DNA from: Sipunculus nudus
Taxonomy: Eukaryota; Annelida; Sipuncula; Golfingiida; Sipunculidae
DNA: 64,000 bases
NCBI GenBank assembly: GCA_026874595.1
Contig: CM049317.1
Span: 30,374,901 to 30,438,900, forward strand
Direction of reading: 5' to 3'
Each line of letters starts with the position of its first letter. The stretch's first letter is position 1. A program made the translations under genes and the position numbers. This document shows, one piece after another, positions 39,155 through 50,472 of this stretch. A model generated the notes under the pieces. The model saw nothing but the letters and a program-made list of their open reading frames with translations. It was not told the origin of the DNA and did not search any database.

Positions 39155-39280
39155 CTAAAAGCCTTGTGGTTGTGTTCCCTGATGAGATCTGTGCTGCCCT
39201 CTGGCGACCAATCTGGGGAAGTTTTGTAGATACAACCTTGTGGGACCCAATGTAACCGATTGTGTATACATTTGATTCTC
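39155..39280 (-). CDS. Nucleoside-phosphorylase-superfamily protein, exon 8 of the visible part
   Basis: 126 bp between acceptor TTTCCAG and donor GTGAGT on the - strand; two leading and one trailing base complete split codons. It encodes ESNVYTIGYIGSHKVVSTKL and then PQIGRQRAAQISSGNTTRLL. This is the first beta-strand and early alpha region of the phosphorylase domain (the family's Y..G.IG.H.VV motif). The codons split correctly with both neighbours (TEG|ES and LLG|TF). Confidence 0.9.
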   Translation of the reverse strand, partial: ENQMYTQSVTLGPTRLYLQNFPRLVARGQHRSHQGTQPQGF

Positions 39281-39905
39281 CTGGAAAGAAGAAGCAAAAT
39301 CAGAAGCTTATAATGGAAATAACTTTTTTTAGTGTAACATTCATATATGATGGTGTGGAAATAGAAAGTGAGCATTTTTAAAACCGAAATGTTACTTGAA
39401 AAAGACTAAGGTGTAAAATGTCTGAGAATGGACAAACTGGTCACAAACTGTGATCTGTAATGCCTATCACATGACAAGCTTGATCAACCTATGCTGAATT
39501 TCTTAAACTTCAAATCTACATATAGAGAAATTTATAATTCACTCACATTCTAAAAGTGTGTTACAAAAGAGAGCATTTTCCTATACACCGCATTTTGAAT
39601 AAATAAATGTTATAAAGTACAAATCATCAGTAAGGCAAGCAAAGACTAAGAATTTGTTAATATACAAAACTTTGCAGAACATGATATCAAAAACAGTGTA
39701 ATATGCCATGAATATTTCAGAATTTTCAGTAGTGTGAAAAATCCTAAACATATGCTTTTCTCTAATATAATACCTTTGTAACTCAATTTTAATCCTATTC
39801 TCAATACCATAAAAAGTATGTGCAAGTCAATTAACCAGGTATAAGTTGAGGGGGCATTTATCACATTGTTACAACCCATGTTTACACTGTACACAATGCA
39901 CTGAC

Positions 39906-40049
39906 CTTCTGTTTTGTAGCGTACAAAAGTAGTTTTTCTCTCCATCATGGAGTCAACTGCCAGCTTTTCACAGTATTTAGACGTGATAATAGCAATGGTT
40001 GGGCGTCCACCTTCAGTATGCACTGGCATCTGCTTCACGATCTTTACCT
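39906..40049 (-). CDS. Nucleoside-phosphorylase-superfamily protein, exon 7 of the visible part (domain start)
   Basis: 144 bp, acceptor CTTGCAG, donor GTCAGT. It encodes VKIVKQMPVHTEGGRPTIAI followed by ITSKYCEKLAVDSMMERKTT and FVRYKTEG. RPTIAIITSKYCEKLAVDSM is the opening beta-strand and helix of the phosphorylase fold (compare the I..I.T....E..AV pattern of eukaryotic members). The 8.3-kb intron upstream of it is filled with mobile elements. Confidence 0.9.
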
Positions 40050-40392
40050 CTGCAAGTTATTTTTTATTTGTGACATAGAATTCATCTGATAGATTTTTTT
40101 TATCAAATTTATATTTTTACTAAAAATATATTTGAAAATTTTGAAAGTGTTTTGAACTTTCACCTTTGTTGACTGAAGCAGCTGTTTACAAGTGAAAGTG
40201 CACATTAATCCTATTTTATTTCTATATGACTGGCTGTATTACACAATATTTGTAAGGATGACTATATTGGCATTTAACAATAGCTGCAAAAGAACAATTT
40301 AATATATAACATACATAGGTTACATAATATAAAATTTATCTAAAATAATAATGTATTAATTTTAAATCAAAAGGCCTCTCCTGATAAAATAT

Positions 40393-42995
40393 CAACAAGG
40401 GACCTATGGGTCACGACGCTCAGCTGTTATATATGATAAAAAAATATTATTTAGAAATGAGGCACATGCTGGTTTTGTGTGGTAATAAATATAAGCTGTA
40501 TTATGAGTTGTTGTTGTTTAGCTTATGTATGATTTTGATAGTACCTTTGGAGATAGGGGAGAGGATTGATTTCATTTATTTTATTAACAAATGGAGTACT
40601 ATTGTCACACAGATTTTGACTAGGCCATATAACTTATTAGCAGAACATATAATATAAGAGTTTAACTATTTATTAAAAAAATACAAATATTGTCCCAAAT
40701 ATAATTTTTATTAAAAATAATAAGAGAATCATATGATTTTTTAAAATGAAATATAACTGATATGATTATTAAAATACTATTAAAGAATATATTCATGAAT
40801 GCATTCATGAATACATTTTGAAAGTATTTGCACGAGTATTCATATATTTTCATTTTTACCTGAATTCCCATTCTTTATGCAAGAAATTTTATAATGGAGT
40901 ACAAAATCATATTCGTATTTAAATACAATTACAAAGTATTTGCACCATGTCTGGAATTTATTCAGTTTTCACCAAACAATGATGTTGAGAATCCAGAATA
41001 TACAAAATTCACACATTTAAATAATGATCATAAGTAACTGGTTTTATGGCTTTTATTTATATTAAAAAATAACTGTAAAAAATTCATTTTGGACTAATTT
41101 CACATCAGTGTACACACTAGACACAGCAGGAATCTAGATTAATATTATCAACTGCATCTTTGTCTAATTTCCTTCATATGATCCCTAATGATTAGTAATG
41201 AATAATATGATTCACTTCTTTATCATTAAAATTGAACTGAAAAATGCCATAGGTGACTGCATGGTGTTATTTGGAATATATGACATTCTACCCATTGATA
41301 CAAGAGTCTTAAATCATCAGTAACTGCAAGTTAATTTCCTGTTATTATAAACTAACAAATTCCTTTTCTATTTTTCTTTAATTTGTTATTAAAAACCAAT
41401 AAAAATTTATTAATTTATTGTTTTTTGTTATGTTCTTGGTTAAAACTACTAGATGAGTTGGGTTGGACACCTGGATCAACTGTGGCTTGCCATAAGCTGC
41501 CTGGATTCCATGTATGCCTCGCCTCAAGCGTGCATAATTTGATGATGGGTCAACAAGGTCAACATACAGGTGACTCAAGAGGGGCTGGAGAGAGCCAAAG
41601 TCTGACAGGGTCTCATAAAAAACATTAATAAAAGCTACAATTTTTGGCCAATTTCTTTCAGCTTTCTAAACTAAAAAGCTGAAATGCTTATGTGTGCATA
41701 ATATGAAAATTATATCAACAGTGCTCATGGGAAACAAACGTGCCATGGTCACAGTTGGGCAAAATTTAAGGTACTAATTTTATATTTATACTAAATAAAA
41801 TTTGAAAAATTCAGAACTAATTTTGGGTATTCAATTGAACCTTGATTAAATAATGTTACATCCCTGACAAAAAAATCTCTAGCTTCAGCAATGCTCTTGT
41901 TAAGGGAGTAAATATATTTCTTTATTTTTTACAAAGTGCATTATGTTTGGGCCCATAACTTAAAACAATTACACAATACTGACATCATTCTGGCATGTGC
42001 ATAGAGAATGAAAAATATGTATATTATTTATGATTAAAGTCAGATCAGTGGTTTTGATATTAGGCAGTCTTGAAGTGTAACAATGGGTTTTTAATGGAAA
42101 AATGATGTTTTTTATTAATATCTCGAATGTCCTAGTGACCAAATTCTTGGCATGGTAGGGCATTTTGGAGACATCTAACTGTATGCCGAATTTAAGGAAC
42201 TTAGAGCTGAAGCTGGGGAGCTGAGCTCTTGCAAACTGCATAACACTAGCTTGATGTAAACAATGTGTTACATGGTGCTTGAAAACTTGATAAAAATCTA
42301 CAGTTTTTGATCAACTGGTTTCAAATTTTTGGTGTTTACAGTTGAAATGCTAACAAAAACATGCTGTGAAAATTAAATCCACAGTACTTACAGGAAAAAA
42401 ACGAGCCATGGTCAAAGTTGGGCAAAATTTAAGGTACCAATTTTTTATTTTTATTAATATTTTTAAAAATTTAAAAGATTTTCATCTAATTTTGGGTATA
42501 CAAGTTAATTTTGATTAATTAAAGTTATATTACTGGAAAAAAGGTCCATAGCATTAACATTTTTTGTGTTAAGTGATCAAATATCTTTTCTGATTTTTTA
42601 CAAAATGCATTATGTTTGGGCCCATAACTTTTTTAAATTAAATAATACAGACATAGTTTCTGGCATGTACATAGGAACTATATAGAGGAATATTTATGGA
42701 AAATATGAGGTAAAACAGATGAGTGGTTTTGAAATTAGACAGTCCTGAAGTGTGAAAATAGGTTTTTAATAAAAAATTGAGGTTTTTCCTTAATTTCTCA
42801 AAGGAACGAAGTTGCAAACACCCAGTTTTCGGCTTGGTAGGAGATCTTGGGGACATCTAACATTATGCCGAATTTTGGATTCCTAGGTCTTACGGTTTCA
42901 AAACGTGCCACATCTACGGACGGACGGACGGACGGACGGACGGACGGACGGATGGACAGACGGACGGACGACGGACAATGGACCACGACTATTTA
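40393..42995 (+). mobile_element. 2.6-kb non-autonomous element (family A), copy 1, right end altered
   Basis: Begins CAAGGGACCTATGGGTCACG and contains an 850-bp AT-rich left part with ATTCATGAATGCATTCATGA. Two diverged direct repeats of about 650 bp follow (from about 41630 and 42290; anchor GCATTATGTTTGGGCCCATA at 41938 and 42607), and then a CGGACGGA run (42918-42971). The terminal hairpin seen in the other copies is missing: after GGACCACGACTAT the sequence passes to TTACAA and then copy 2. No ORF exceeds about 90 codons. Confidence 0.85.
42918..42971. repeat. (CGGA)n microsatellite inside family A copy 1
   Basis: About ten CGGA units with GGATGGACAGACGG interruptions. Homologous runs at 46390-46434 and 48177-48241 differ in length among copies. 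Confidence 0.95.
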
Positions 42996-43851
42996 CAACA
43001 AGGGACCTATGGGTCACGGCGCTCAGCTGTTATATATGATTCAAAAATATGATTTAGGAATGAGGCATATGCTGGTTTGGTGTGGTAATAAATATAAGCT
43101 TTATTATGAGTTGTTGGTGTTTAGCTTATGTATGATTATGATATTATCTTTGGAGACAGGGAAGAGGATTGATTTCATTTATTTTATTAACAAATGGAGT
43201 ACTATTGTCACACAGATTTTGACTTGGCCATATAACTTATAAGCAGATCATATAATATAAGAGTTTAACTATTTATTAAAAAAAATTACAAATATTGTCC
43301 CAAATATAATTTTTATTAAAAATAATAAGAGAATCTTATGATTTTTTAAAATGAAATATAACTGAAATGATTATTAAAATAATATTAAAGAAAATATTCA
43401 TGAATGCATTCATGAATACATTTTGAAAGTATTTACACTGGTATTCATATACTTTCATTTTTACCTGAATTCCAATTCTTTATGCAAGACATTTTATAAT
43501 GGAGTACATATTCATATTCATATTTAAATACAATTGCAAAGTTTTCCCACCATTACTGGCATTTATTCAGTTTTCACCAAACAATTATGTTGAGAATCCA
43601 GAATATACAAAATTCACACATTTAAATTATGATCAAAAGTACCTGGTTTGATGGCTTTTATTTATATTAAAAAAAAAAATGTAATATATTCATTTTGGAC
43701 TAATTTCACATCAATGTACACACTAGACACAGTAGGAATCTAGATTAATAATATCAACTGCATCTTTGTCTATCATTAATTTCCTTCATATGATCCCTAA
43801 TGATTAGTAATGAATAATATGATTTACTTTTTTATCATTAAAACTGAACTG
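42996..43851 (+). mobile_element. Family A element, copy 2, left fragment (split by insertion of copy 3)
   Basis: Matches the first 850 bp of copy 1 almost base for base and stops at AAACTGAACTGAA. The missing continuation (AAATACCATAGGTGACTGCA onward) resumes at 46485 after copy 3. The two pieces are therefore one element interrupted by a later insertion. Confidence 0.88.
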
Positions 43852-46484
43852 AACAAGGGACCTATGGGTCACGACGCTCAGCTGTTATATATGATGATAA
43901 AAAAATATTATTTAGAAATGAGGCACATGCTGGTTTTGTGTGGTAATAAATATAAGCTGTATTATGAGTTGTTGTTGTTTAGCTTATGTATGATTTTGAT
44001 AGTACCTTTGGAGACAGGGGAGAGGATTGATTTCATTTATTTTATTAACAAATGGAGTACTATTGTCACACAGATTTTGACTTGGCCATATAACTTATAA
44101 GCAGAACATATAATATAAGAGTTTAACTATTTATTAAAAAAAATACAAATATTGTCCCAAATATAATTTTTATTAAAAATAATAAGAGAATCATATGATT
44201 TTTTAAAATGAAATATAACTGATATGATTATTAAAATAATATTAAAGAATATATTCATGAATGCATTCATGAATACATTTTGAAAGTATTTGCACGACTA
44301 TTCATATACTTTCATTTTTACCTGAATTCCCATTCTTTATGCAAGAAATTTTATAATGGAGTACATAATCATATTCGTATTTAAATACAATTACAAAGTA
44401 TTTGCACCATGTCTGGAATTTATTCAGTTTTCACCAAACAATGATGTTGAGAATCCAGAATATACAAAATTCACACATTTAAATAATGATCATAAGTACC
44501 TGGTTTTATGGCTTTTATTTATATTAAAAAATAACTGTAAAAAATTCATTTTGGACTAATTTCACATCAATGTACACACTAGACACAGCAGGAATCTAGA
44601 TTAATTTTATCAATTGCATCTTTGTCTATCATTAATTTCCTTCATATGATCCCTAATGATTAGTAATGAATAATATGATTTACTTTTTTATCATTAAAAT
44701 TGAACTGAAAAATGCCATAGGTAACTGCATGGTGTTATTTGGAATATGTGACATTCTACCCATTGATACAAGATTCTTATATCATCAGTAACTGCAAGTT
44801 AATTTCCTGTTATTATAAACTAACAAATTCCTTTTCTATTTTTCTTTAATTTGTTATTAAAAACCAATAAAAATTTATTAATTTATTGTTTATTGTTATG
44901 TTGTTAGTTAAAACTACTAGATGAGTTGGGTTGGACACCTGGATCAACTGTGGCTTGCCATAAGCTGCCTGGATTCCATGTATGCCTCGCCTCAAGCGTG
45001 CATAATTTGATGAGAGGTCAACAAGGTCAACATACAGGTGACTCAAGAGGGGCTGGAGAGAGCCAAAGTCTGACAGGGTCTCATAAAAAACATTAATAAA
45101 AGCTACAATTTTTGGCCAATTTCTTTCAGCTTACTAAACTAAAAAGCTGAAATCCTTATGTGTGCATGATATGAAAATTATATCAACAGTGCTCACGGAA
45201 AACAAACGTGCCATGGTCACAGTTGGGCAAAATTTAAGGTACTAATTTTATATTTATACTAATAACTTATAAAATTTGAAAAATTCAGAACTAATTTTGG
45301 GTATTCAATTGAATCTTGATTAAATATTGTTACATCCCTGACAAAAAAATCTCTAGCTTTAGCAATGCTCTTGTTAAGGGAGTAAATATATTTCTTGATT
45401 TTTTACAAAGTGCATTATGTTTGGGCCCATAACTTAAAACAATTACGCAATACTGACATCATTCTGGCATGTGCATAGAGAATGAAAAATATGTATATTA
45501 TTTATGATTAAAGTCAGATCAGTGGTTTTGATATTAGGCAGTATTGAAGTGTAACAATGGGTTTTTAACGGAAAAATGAAGTTTTTCATTAATATCTTGA
45601 ATGTCCTAGTGACCAAATTCTTGGCATGGTAGGGCATTTTGGAGACATCTAACTGTATGCCGAATTTAAGGAACTTAGAGCTGAAGTTGGGAAGCTGAGC
45701 TCTTGCAAACTGCATAACACTAGCTTGATGTAAACAATATGTTACATGGTGCTTGAAAACTTGATTAAAATCTACAGTTTTTGATCAACTGGTTTCAAAA
45801 TTTTGGTGTTAACAGTTGAAATGCTAACAAAAACATGCTGTGAAAATTAAATCCACAGTACTTACAGGAAAAAAACGTGCCATGGTCAAAGTTGGGTAAA
45901 ATTTAAGGTACTGATTTTTTATTTTTATTAATATTTTAAAAAATTTAAAAGATTTTCATCTAATTTTGGGTATACAATTTAATTTTGATTAATTCAAGTT
46001 ATATTACTGGAAAAAAGGTCCATAGCTTTAACATTTTTTGTGTTAAGTGATCAAATATCTTTTCTGATTTTTTACAAAATGCATTATGTTTTGGCCCATA
46101 ACTTTTTTAAATTAAATAATACAGACATAATTTCTGACATGTACATAGGAACTATATAGAGGAATATTTATGGTAAATATGAGGTAAAACAGATGAGTGG
46201 TTTTGATATTAGGCAGTCCTGAAGTGTGAAAATAGGTTTTTAATAAAAAATTGAGGTTTTTCCTTAATTTCTCAATGGAACGAAGTTGCAAACACCCAGT
46301 TTTCGGCTTGGTAGGAGATCTTGGGGACATCTAACATTATGCCGAATTTTGGATTCCTAGGTCTTACGGTTTCAAAACGTGCCACATCTACGGACGGACG
46401 GACGGACGGACGGACGGACAGACGGACGGACGACGGACAATGGACCACGACTATAGCTCAGATGACTTATAGTCAGCTGAGCTA
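43852..46484 (+). mobile_element. Family A element, copy 3, complete and nested inside copy 2/4
   Basis: Runs from CAAGGGACCTATGGGTCACG to the terminal hairpin TAGCTCAGATGAC-TTATA-GTCAGCTGAGCTA (46454-46484), 2.63 kb. It has the same internal 650-bp duplication and CGGACGGA run (46390-46434) as copy 1. Because it interrupts another copy, both ends are exact to within a few A/C bases. Near the left end CGCTCAGCTG is the inverted complement of the outer hairpin arm CAGCTGAGC. There is no transposase-like ORF. Confidence 0.88.
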
Positions 46485-48290
46485 AAAATACCATAGGTGA
46501 CTGCATGGTGTTATTTGGAGTACGTGACATTCTATCCATCGATACAAGATTCTTTTATCATCAGTAACTGCAAGTTGATTTCCTGTTATTATAAACTAAC
46601 AAATTCTTCTTTATTTTTCTTTAATTTGTTATTAAAAAACAATAAAAATTTATTAATTTATTGTTAATTGTTATGTTGTTGGTTAAAACTACTAGATGAG
46701 TTGGGTTGGACACCTGGATCAACTGTGGCTGGCCATAAGCTGCCTACCTGCAACAGTGTATGGCTCGCCTCAAGCATGCATAATTTGCTGAAAGTTCAAC
46801 AAGGTCAACATACAGGTGACTCAAGAGGGGCTGGAGAGAGTTAAGGTCTGACATGGTCTCATAAAAACATTAATAAAAGCTATAATTTTTGGCCAATTTC
46901 TTTCAGCTTTCTAAACTAAAAAGCTGAAATCCTTGTGTGCATGATATGAAAATTATATCAACCGTGCTCACAGGAAACAAATGTGCCATGGTCAAAGTTG
47001 GGCAAAATTTAAGGTACTAATTTTATATTTATACTAATAACATATAAAATTTGAAAAATTCAGGACTAATTTGGGGTATTCAATTGAATCTTGATTAAAT
47101 AATGTTACATCCCTGGCAAAAAAACTCTAGCTTCAGCAATCCCCTTGTTAAGGGAGTAAATATATTTCTTGATTTTTTACATAGTGCATTATGTTTGGGC
47201 CCATAACTTAAAACAATTACGCAATACTGACATCATTTCTGGCATATGCATAGAGAATGTATAGAAAAATATGTATATTTTATATGATTAAAGTCACATC
47301 AGTGGTTTTGATATAAGGCAGTCTTGAAGTGTAACAATGGGTTTTTAATGGAAAAATGAAACTTTTATTAATATCTCGAAGGTATTAAGTCCTAGTGACC
47401 AAATTCTTGGCATGGTAGGGAATTTTGGAGACATCTAATTGTATGCCAAATTTTAGGAACTGAGAGCTGAAGCTGGGGAGCTGAGCTCTTGCAAACTGCA
47501 TAACACTAGCTTGATGTAAACAATTTGTTACATGGTGCTTGAAAACTTGAATAAAATCTACAGTTTTTGATCAACTGGTTTCAAATTTTTGGTGTTAACA
47601 GACAAAATGCTAACAAAAACATGCTGAGAAAATTAAATCCACAGTACTTACAGTAAAAAAACGTGCCATGGTCAAAGTTGGGCAAAATTGAAGGTACCAA
47701 TTTTTTATTTTTGTTAATATTTTAAAAAATTTAAAAGATTTTGATCTAATTTTGGGTATACAATTTAATTTTGATAAATTAAAGTTATATTACTGGAAAA
47801 AAAGTCCATAGCTTTAACAAGTTTTGTGTTAAGTGATCAAATATCTTTCCTGATTTTTTACAAAATGCATTATGTTTGGGCCTATAACTTTTTTAAATTA
47901 TATAATACAGACATAATTTCTGGCATGTACATAGGAACTATATAGAAGAATATTTATGGTAAATATGAGGGAAAACAGATGAGTGGTTTTGATATTAGGC
48001 AGTGCTGAAGTGTGAAAATAGGTTTTTAATAAAAAATTGAGGTTTTTCCTTAATTTCTCAAAGGAACGAAGTCGCAAAGACCCAGTTTTCGGCTTGGTAG
48101 GAGATCTTGGGGACATCTAACATTATGCTGAATTTTGGATTCCTAGGTCTTACGGTTTCAAAACGTGCCACATCTACGGACGGACGGACGGACGGACGGA
48201 CGGACGGACGGACGGACGGACGGACAGACGGACGGACGACGGACAATGGACCACGACTATAGCTCAGATGACTTATAGTCAGCTGAGCTA
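46485..48290 (+). mobile_element. Family A element, right fragment of the split copy 2/4
   Basis: Continues copy 2 from the base where it breaks off (CCATAGGTGACTGCATGGTG), carries both 650-bp repeats and a longer CGGACGGA run (48177-48241), and ends in the same 31-base hairpin (48260-48290). It is followed by AAAATTTACAAAATTACATA, unique intron sequence. Confidence 0.88.
48177..48241. repeat. (CGGA)n microsatellite inside family A right fragment
   Basis: The longest of the three CGGA runs, at the same place relative to the element's right end. Confidence 0.95.
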
Positions 48291-48327
48291 AAAATTTACA
48301 AAATTACATACTAGTATCTAAACTGAC

Positions 48328-48446
48328 CTGTTTTGTCATCAAGCACCTTACGAACCCACTTGCCGGGTTCCATTTCTCTTACTAGGTCCCGCCCTTGTAG
48401 CACCTTGAGTTGATTCAATACTTCAGTTTCTTCTGCTTTGGACATG
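48328..48446 (-). CDS. Phosphorylase-like gene, exon 6 of the visible part (probable winged-helix segment, part 2)
   Basis: 119 bp, acceptor TTTAAACAG, donor GTCAGT. It encodes MSKAEETEVLNQLKVLQGRD and LVREMEPGKWVRKVLDDKT. Alternating helices followed by KWVRK suggest the recognition helix and wing of a winged-helix fold; this is inference from pattern only. The ATG near its start is not required as an initiator, because the upstream exon reads into it in frame (DLAD|MSK), but it could serve for a shorter isoform. Confidence 0.82.
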
Positions 48447-50277
48447 CTGTTTAAATAAGAAATAATACATTATTTGCTTGATTATTTTAAAGGGTAACAA
48501 CTGACTGACTAATAAACACACGGCGTGTCAGATTTTTAAATTGAGCAAAGTACTAAGTAGGCAAATACGGTAAATCCTTGTGACAAACTGGAAAGAACTC
48601 GCAGAAAAATTTTATACAATTGGGTTTTTATATTGAACTTCAGATCAGCAGGATGTTTGACCTTGTTAATTTGTAATTCTCACTTACGGATTTCCTTTGT
48701 ATTTAAATAAAGAGATGACCATGCCCTACATTCAGTGCTAGCTGGATGATAACATAAAAGTAGGCCTCAAATGGTGTGATTTCCTTGGATTTAGTGAGAT
48801 TTTCTAAATTTTGAGCAACAAGTTTCTATCAAAGCACATACTGTGGTTTTCGTTCTGTTCATGAGGGTTGTAATATCACAAAATTCCTGAATGGGAAATG
48901 ATCACCTATATGAAACTCGTGGGAATAATATGTTCTATTAACTTTGATGAAAAAGAGGGTATGGTGCATATGCACAGCTGGATTAGTTATAACACCTCTC
49001 ATCTTTCAATAATCACCACACTAATCTGTGGATGGTACTGGGACCCACTGATGCAAACAACGGTAATCACCAGGGATATATAAACTGTGGTACAGATCAT
49101 AAATATAATGACTGTAACAAAACTGAGTGCGGTACTGTGAGGTTTATTCTTGATTTATTATAAATACAAGTACTGCTGAACTTCGTTATAGGTTGTGGTG
49201 CAATCATGAAATTAAAACCTTCATGAAATGTTAAAAAAATAAATTTGCAAAAATTTCAGCCTCACAAATATAAAGCCTGCAACAGTATTAATGTAGGAAT
49301 CACAGGAATCCTTAGCAATTTGAAAGGGTCATACCACATAAAATATTTCTTGTGGCAGTTTAAGACTGTGGCAGAAATTTGTAGCACATTTGATTGCACC
49401 TTGTTACTATGTTAGACCTGCTTGATTGGCACCTTGAATGTGACCATTACAAAATACAGAAATACAGATTATGAAAAATACAGAAGTACTGGTCTTTAGA
49501 TGATGATTACTCTAAAACACATGAACCTCAAATTTCCGTTAAGGATCAAACAATAATGATAACTATCCTTTTCTCTAACTGAATTAAAGACCAGCTGATT
49601 GAGTTGTTTGGGCCTTAGCAATTTGGAACTCTATCAAGTAAATGAGCAACATGTTACAATAATTATGGATGCACGATGAAGAACTACATTCACAGAGATG
49701 TTACATAAAAAAAGAACATCAAATGAAATCAAAATAACCTTGTTTAAGTGATGTTACCATAAATAATGGCAGGGGGTGAGGAGGAGGGTGAGGGGTGGGG
49801 AAGGGATTTTCTTTGAACAGCAGCATCATCTCATAACCAAGACATATAATCATATTTTGAAAAGTATGGTAAACATCTCATAACAACACAATATAACATT
49901 TTCTAAACTAGCCTAGCAAAAATTTATACAAATAAGTGACACTTATAATTTAATAATATGCTACGTAATAAAACCATAAAATAATATCACATTTCAGAAC
50001 AGTTTAGCTCTTCCTTCTAAAACTGATATGACATTTATAGCAGCATTCCATCATAACATAACATAACATCATTGTCTGATATAAAAATAAGTTCTAAGTC
50101 AAAGATAAACAATATGATATGACCTAAATGTCCTGGGTGAATAACTAAACAATATTCCATAAAATAAAAGTTAAAATATTTATAACAGCTTGACAACTCC
50201 ATATGGCAGAAAAACATAACATGATTACATAATATAACACTGCATAGCAAAATAATATGGAGAGATGTGGTACTCAC

Positions 50278-50353
50278 TACGTGAGGTCTTCCATATTGAG
50301 CACACTGGTGTAAGGCCAGTGATATGACATAACATAAGTACATGTCAGAACAT
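50278..50353 (-). CDS. Candidate alternative (duplicated) exon of the phosphorylase-like gene
   Basis: On the - strand this segment reads CTTACACCAGTGTGCTCAAT then ATGGAAGACCTCACGTA and the donor GTGAGTA. It closely matches the end of the exon at 51690-51798, including the donor. From an AG at 50354-50355 it is 76 bp, open in the relevant frame, with exactly the phases (two leading and two trailing bases) needed to replace that exon. It would encode ...PYTSVLNMEDLTY before MSK. The acceptor's pyrimidine tract is poor and the upstream part has no similarity to the functional exon, so it may equally be a decaying duplicate. Confidence 0.4.
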
Positions 50354-50402
50354 CTTAATACACAATGATATCACATCATGATACAGAGACATAACATCAC
50401 AA

Positions 50403-50472
50403 GTTAAAGGGACCTAATCACAAAGCATGTTGAATTAACACAAAAAAAGCATCTACTCTTAGTCTCTTTGAA
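50403..50472 (-). repeat. Dispersed repeat (GATTAGG...CCCTTTAA), copy 3
   Basis: The complement reads TTTCAAAGAGACTAAGAGTA, GATGC, a T-rich run, GTGTTAATTCAACATGCTTT and GTGATTAGGTCCCTTTAACT. It matches 11806-11874 over its whole length with a small insertion. Confidence 0.75.

Larger units (their letters stand above)
40050..48327 (-). other. Intron of the phosphorylase-like gene, nearly filled by one element family
   Basis: Donor GTCAGTTTAG (complement, from 48327) and acceptor ending at 40050. About 7.9 of 8.3 kb (40393-48290) consists of copies of the 2.6-kb element described separately. Only short unique flanks remain. Introns elsewhere in the gene run from 0.4 to 6.9 kb. Confidence 0.85.

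Noticed and set aside
40406-44100. Recurring 80-130 codon frames in the family A copies.
   Set aside because: They recur because the element is repeated, contain no transposase or replication-protein motif, and are of different length in different copies.
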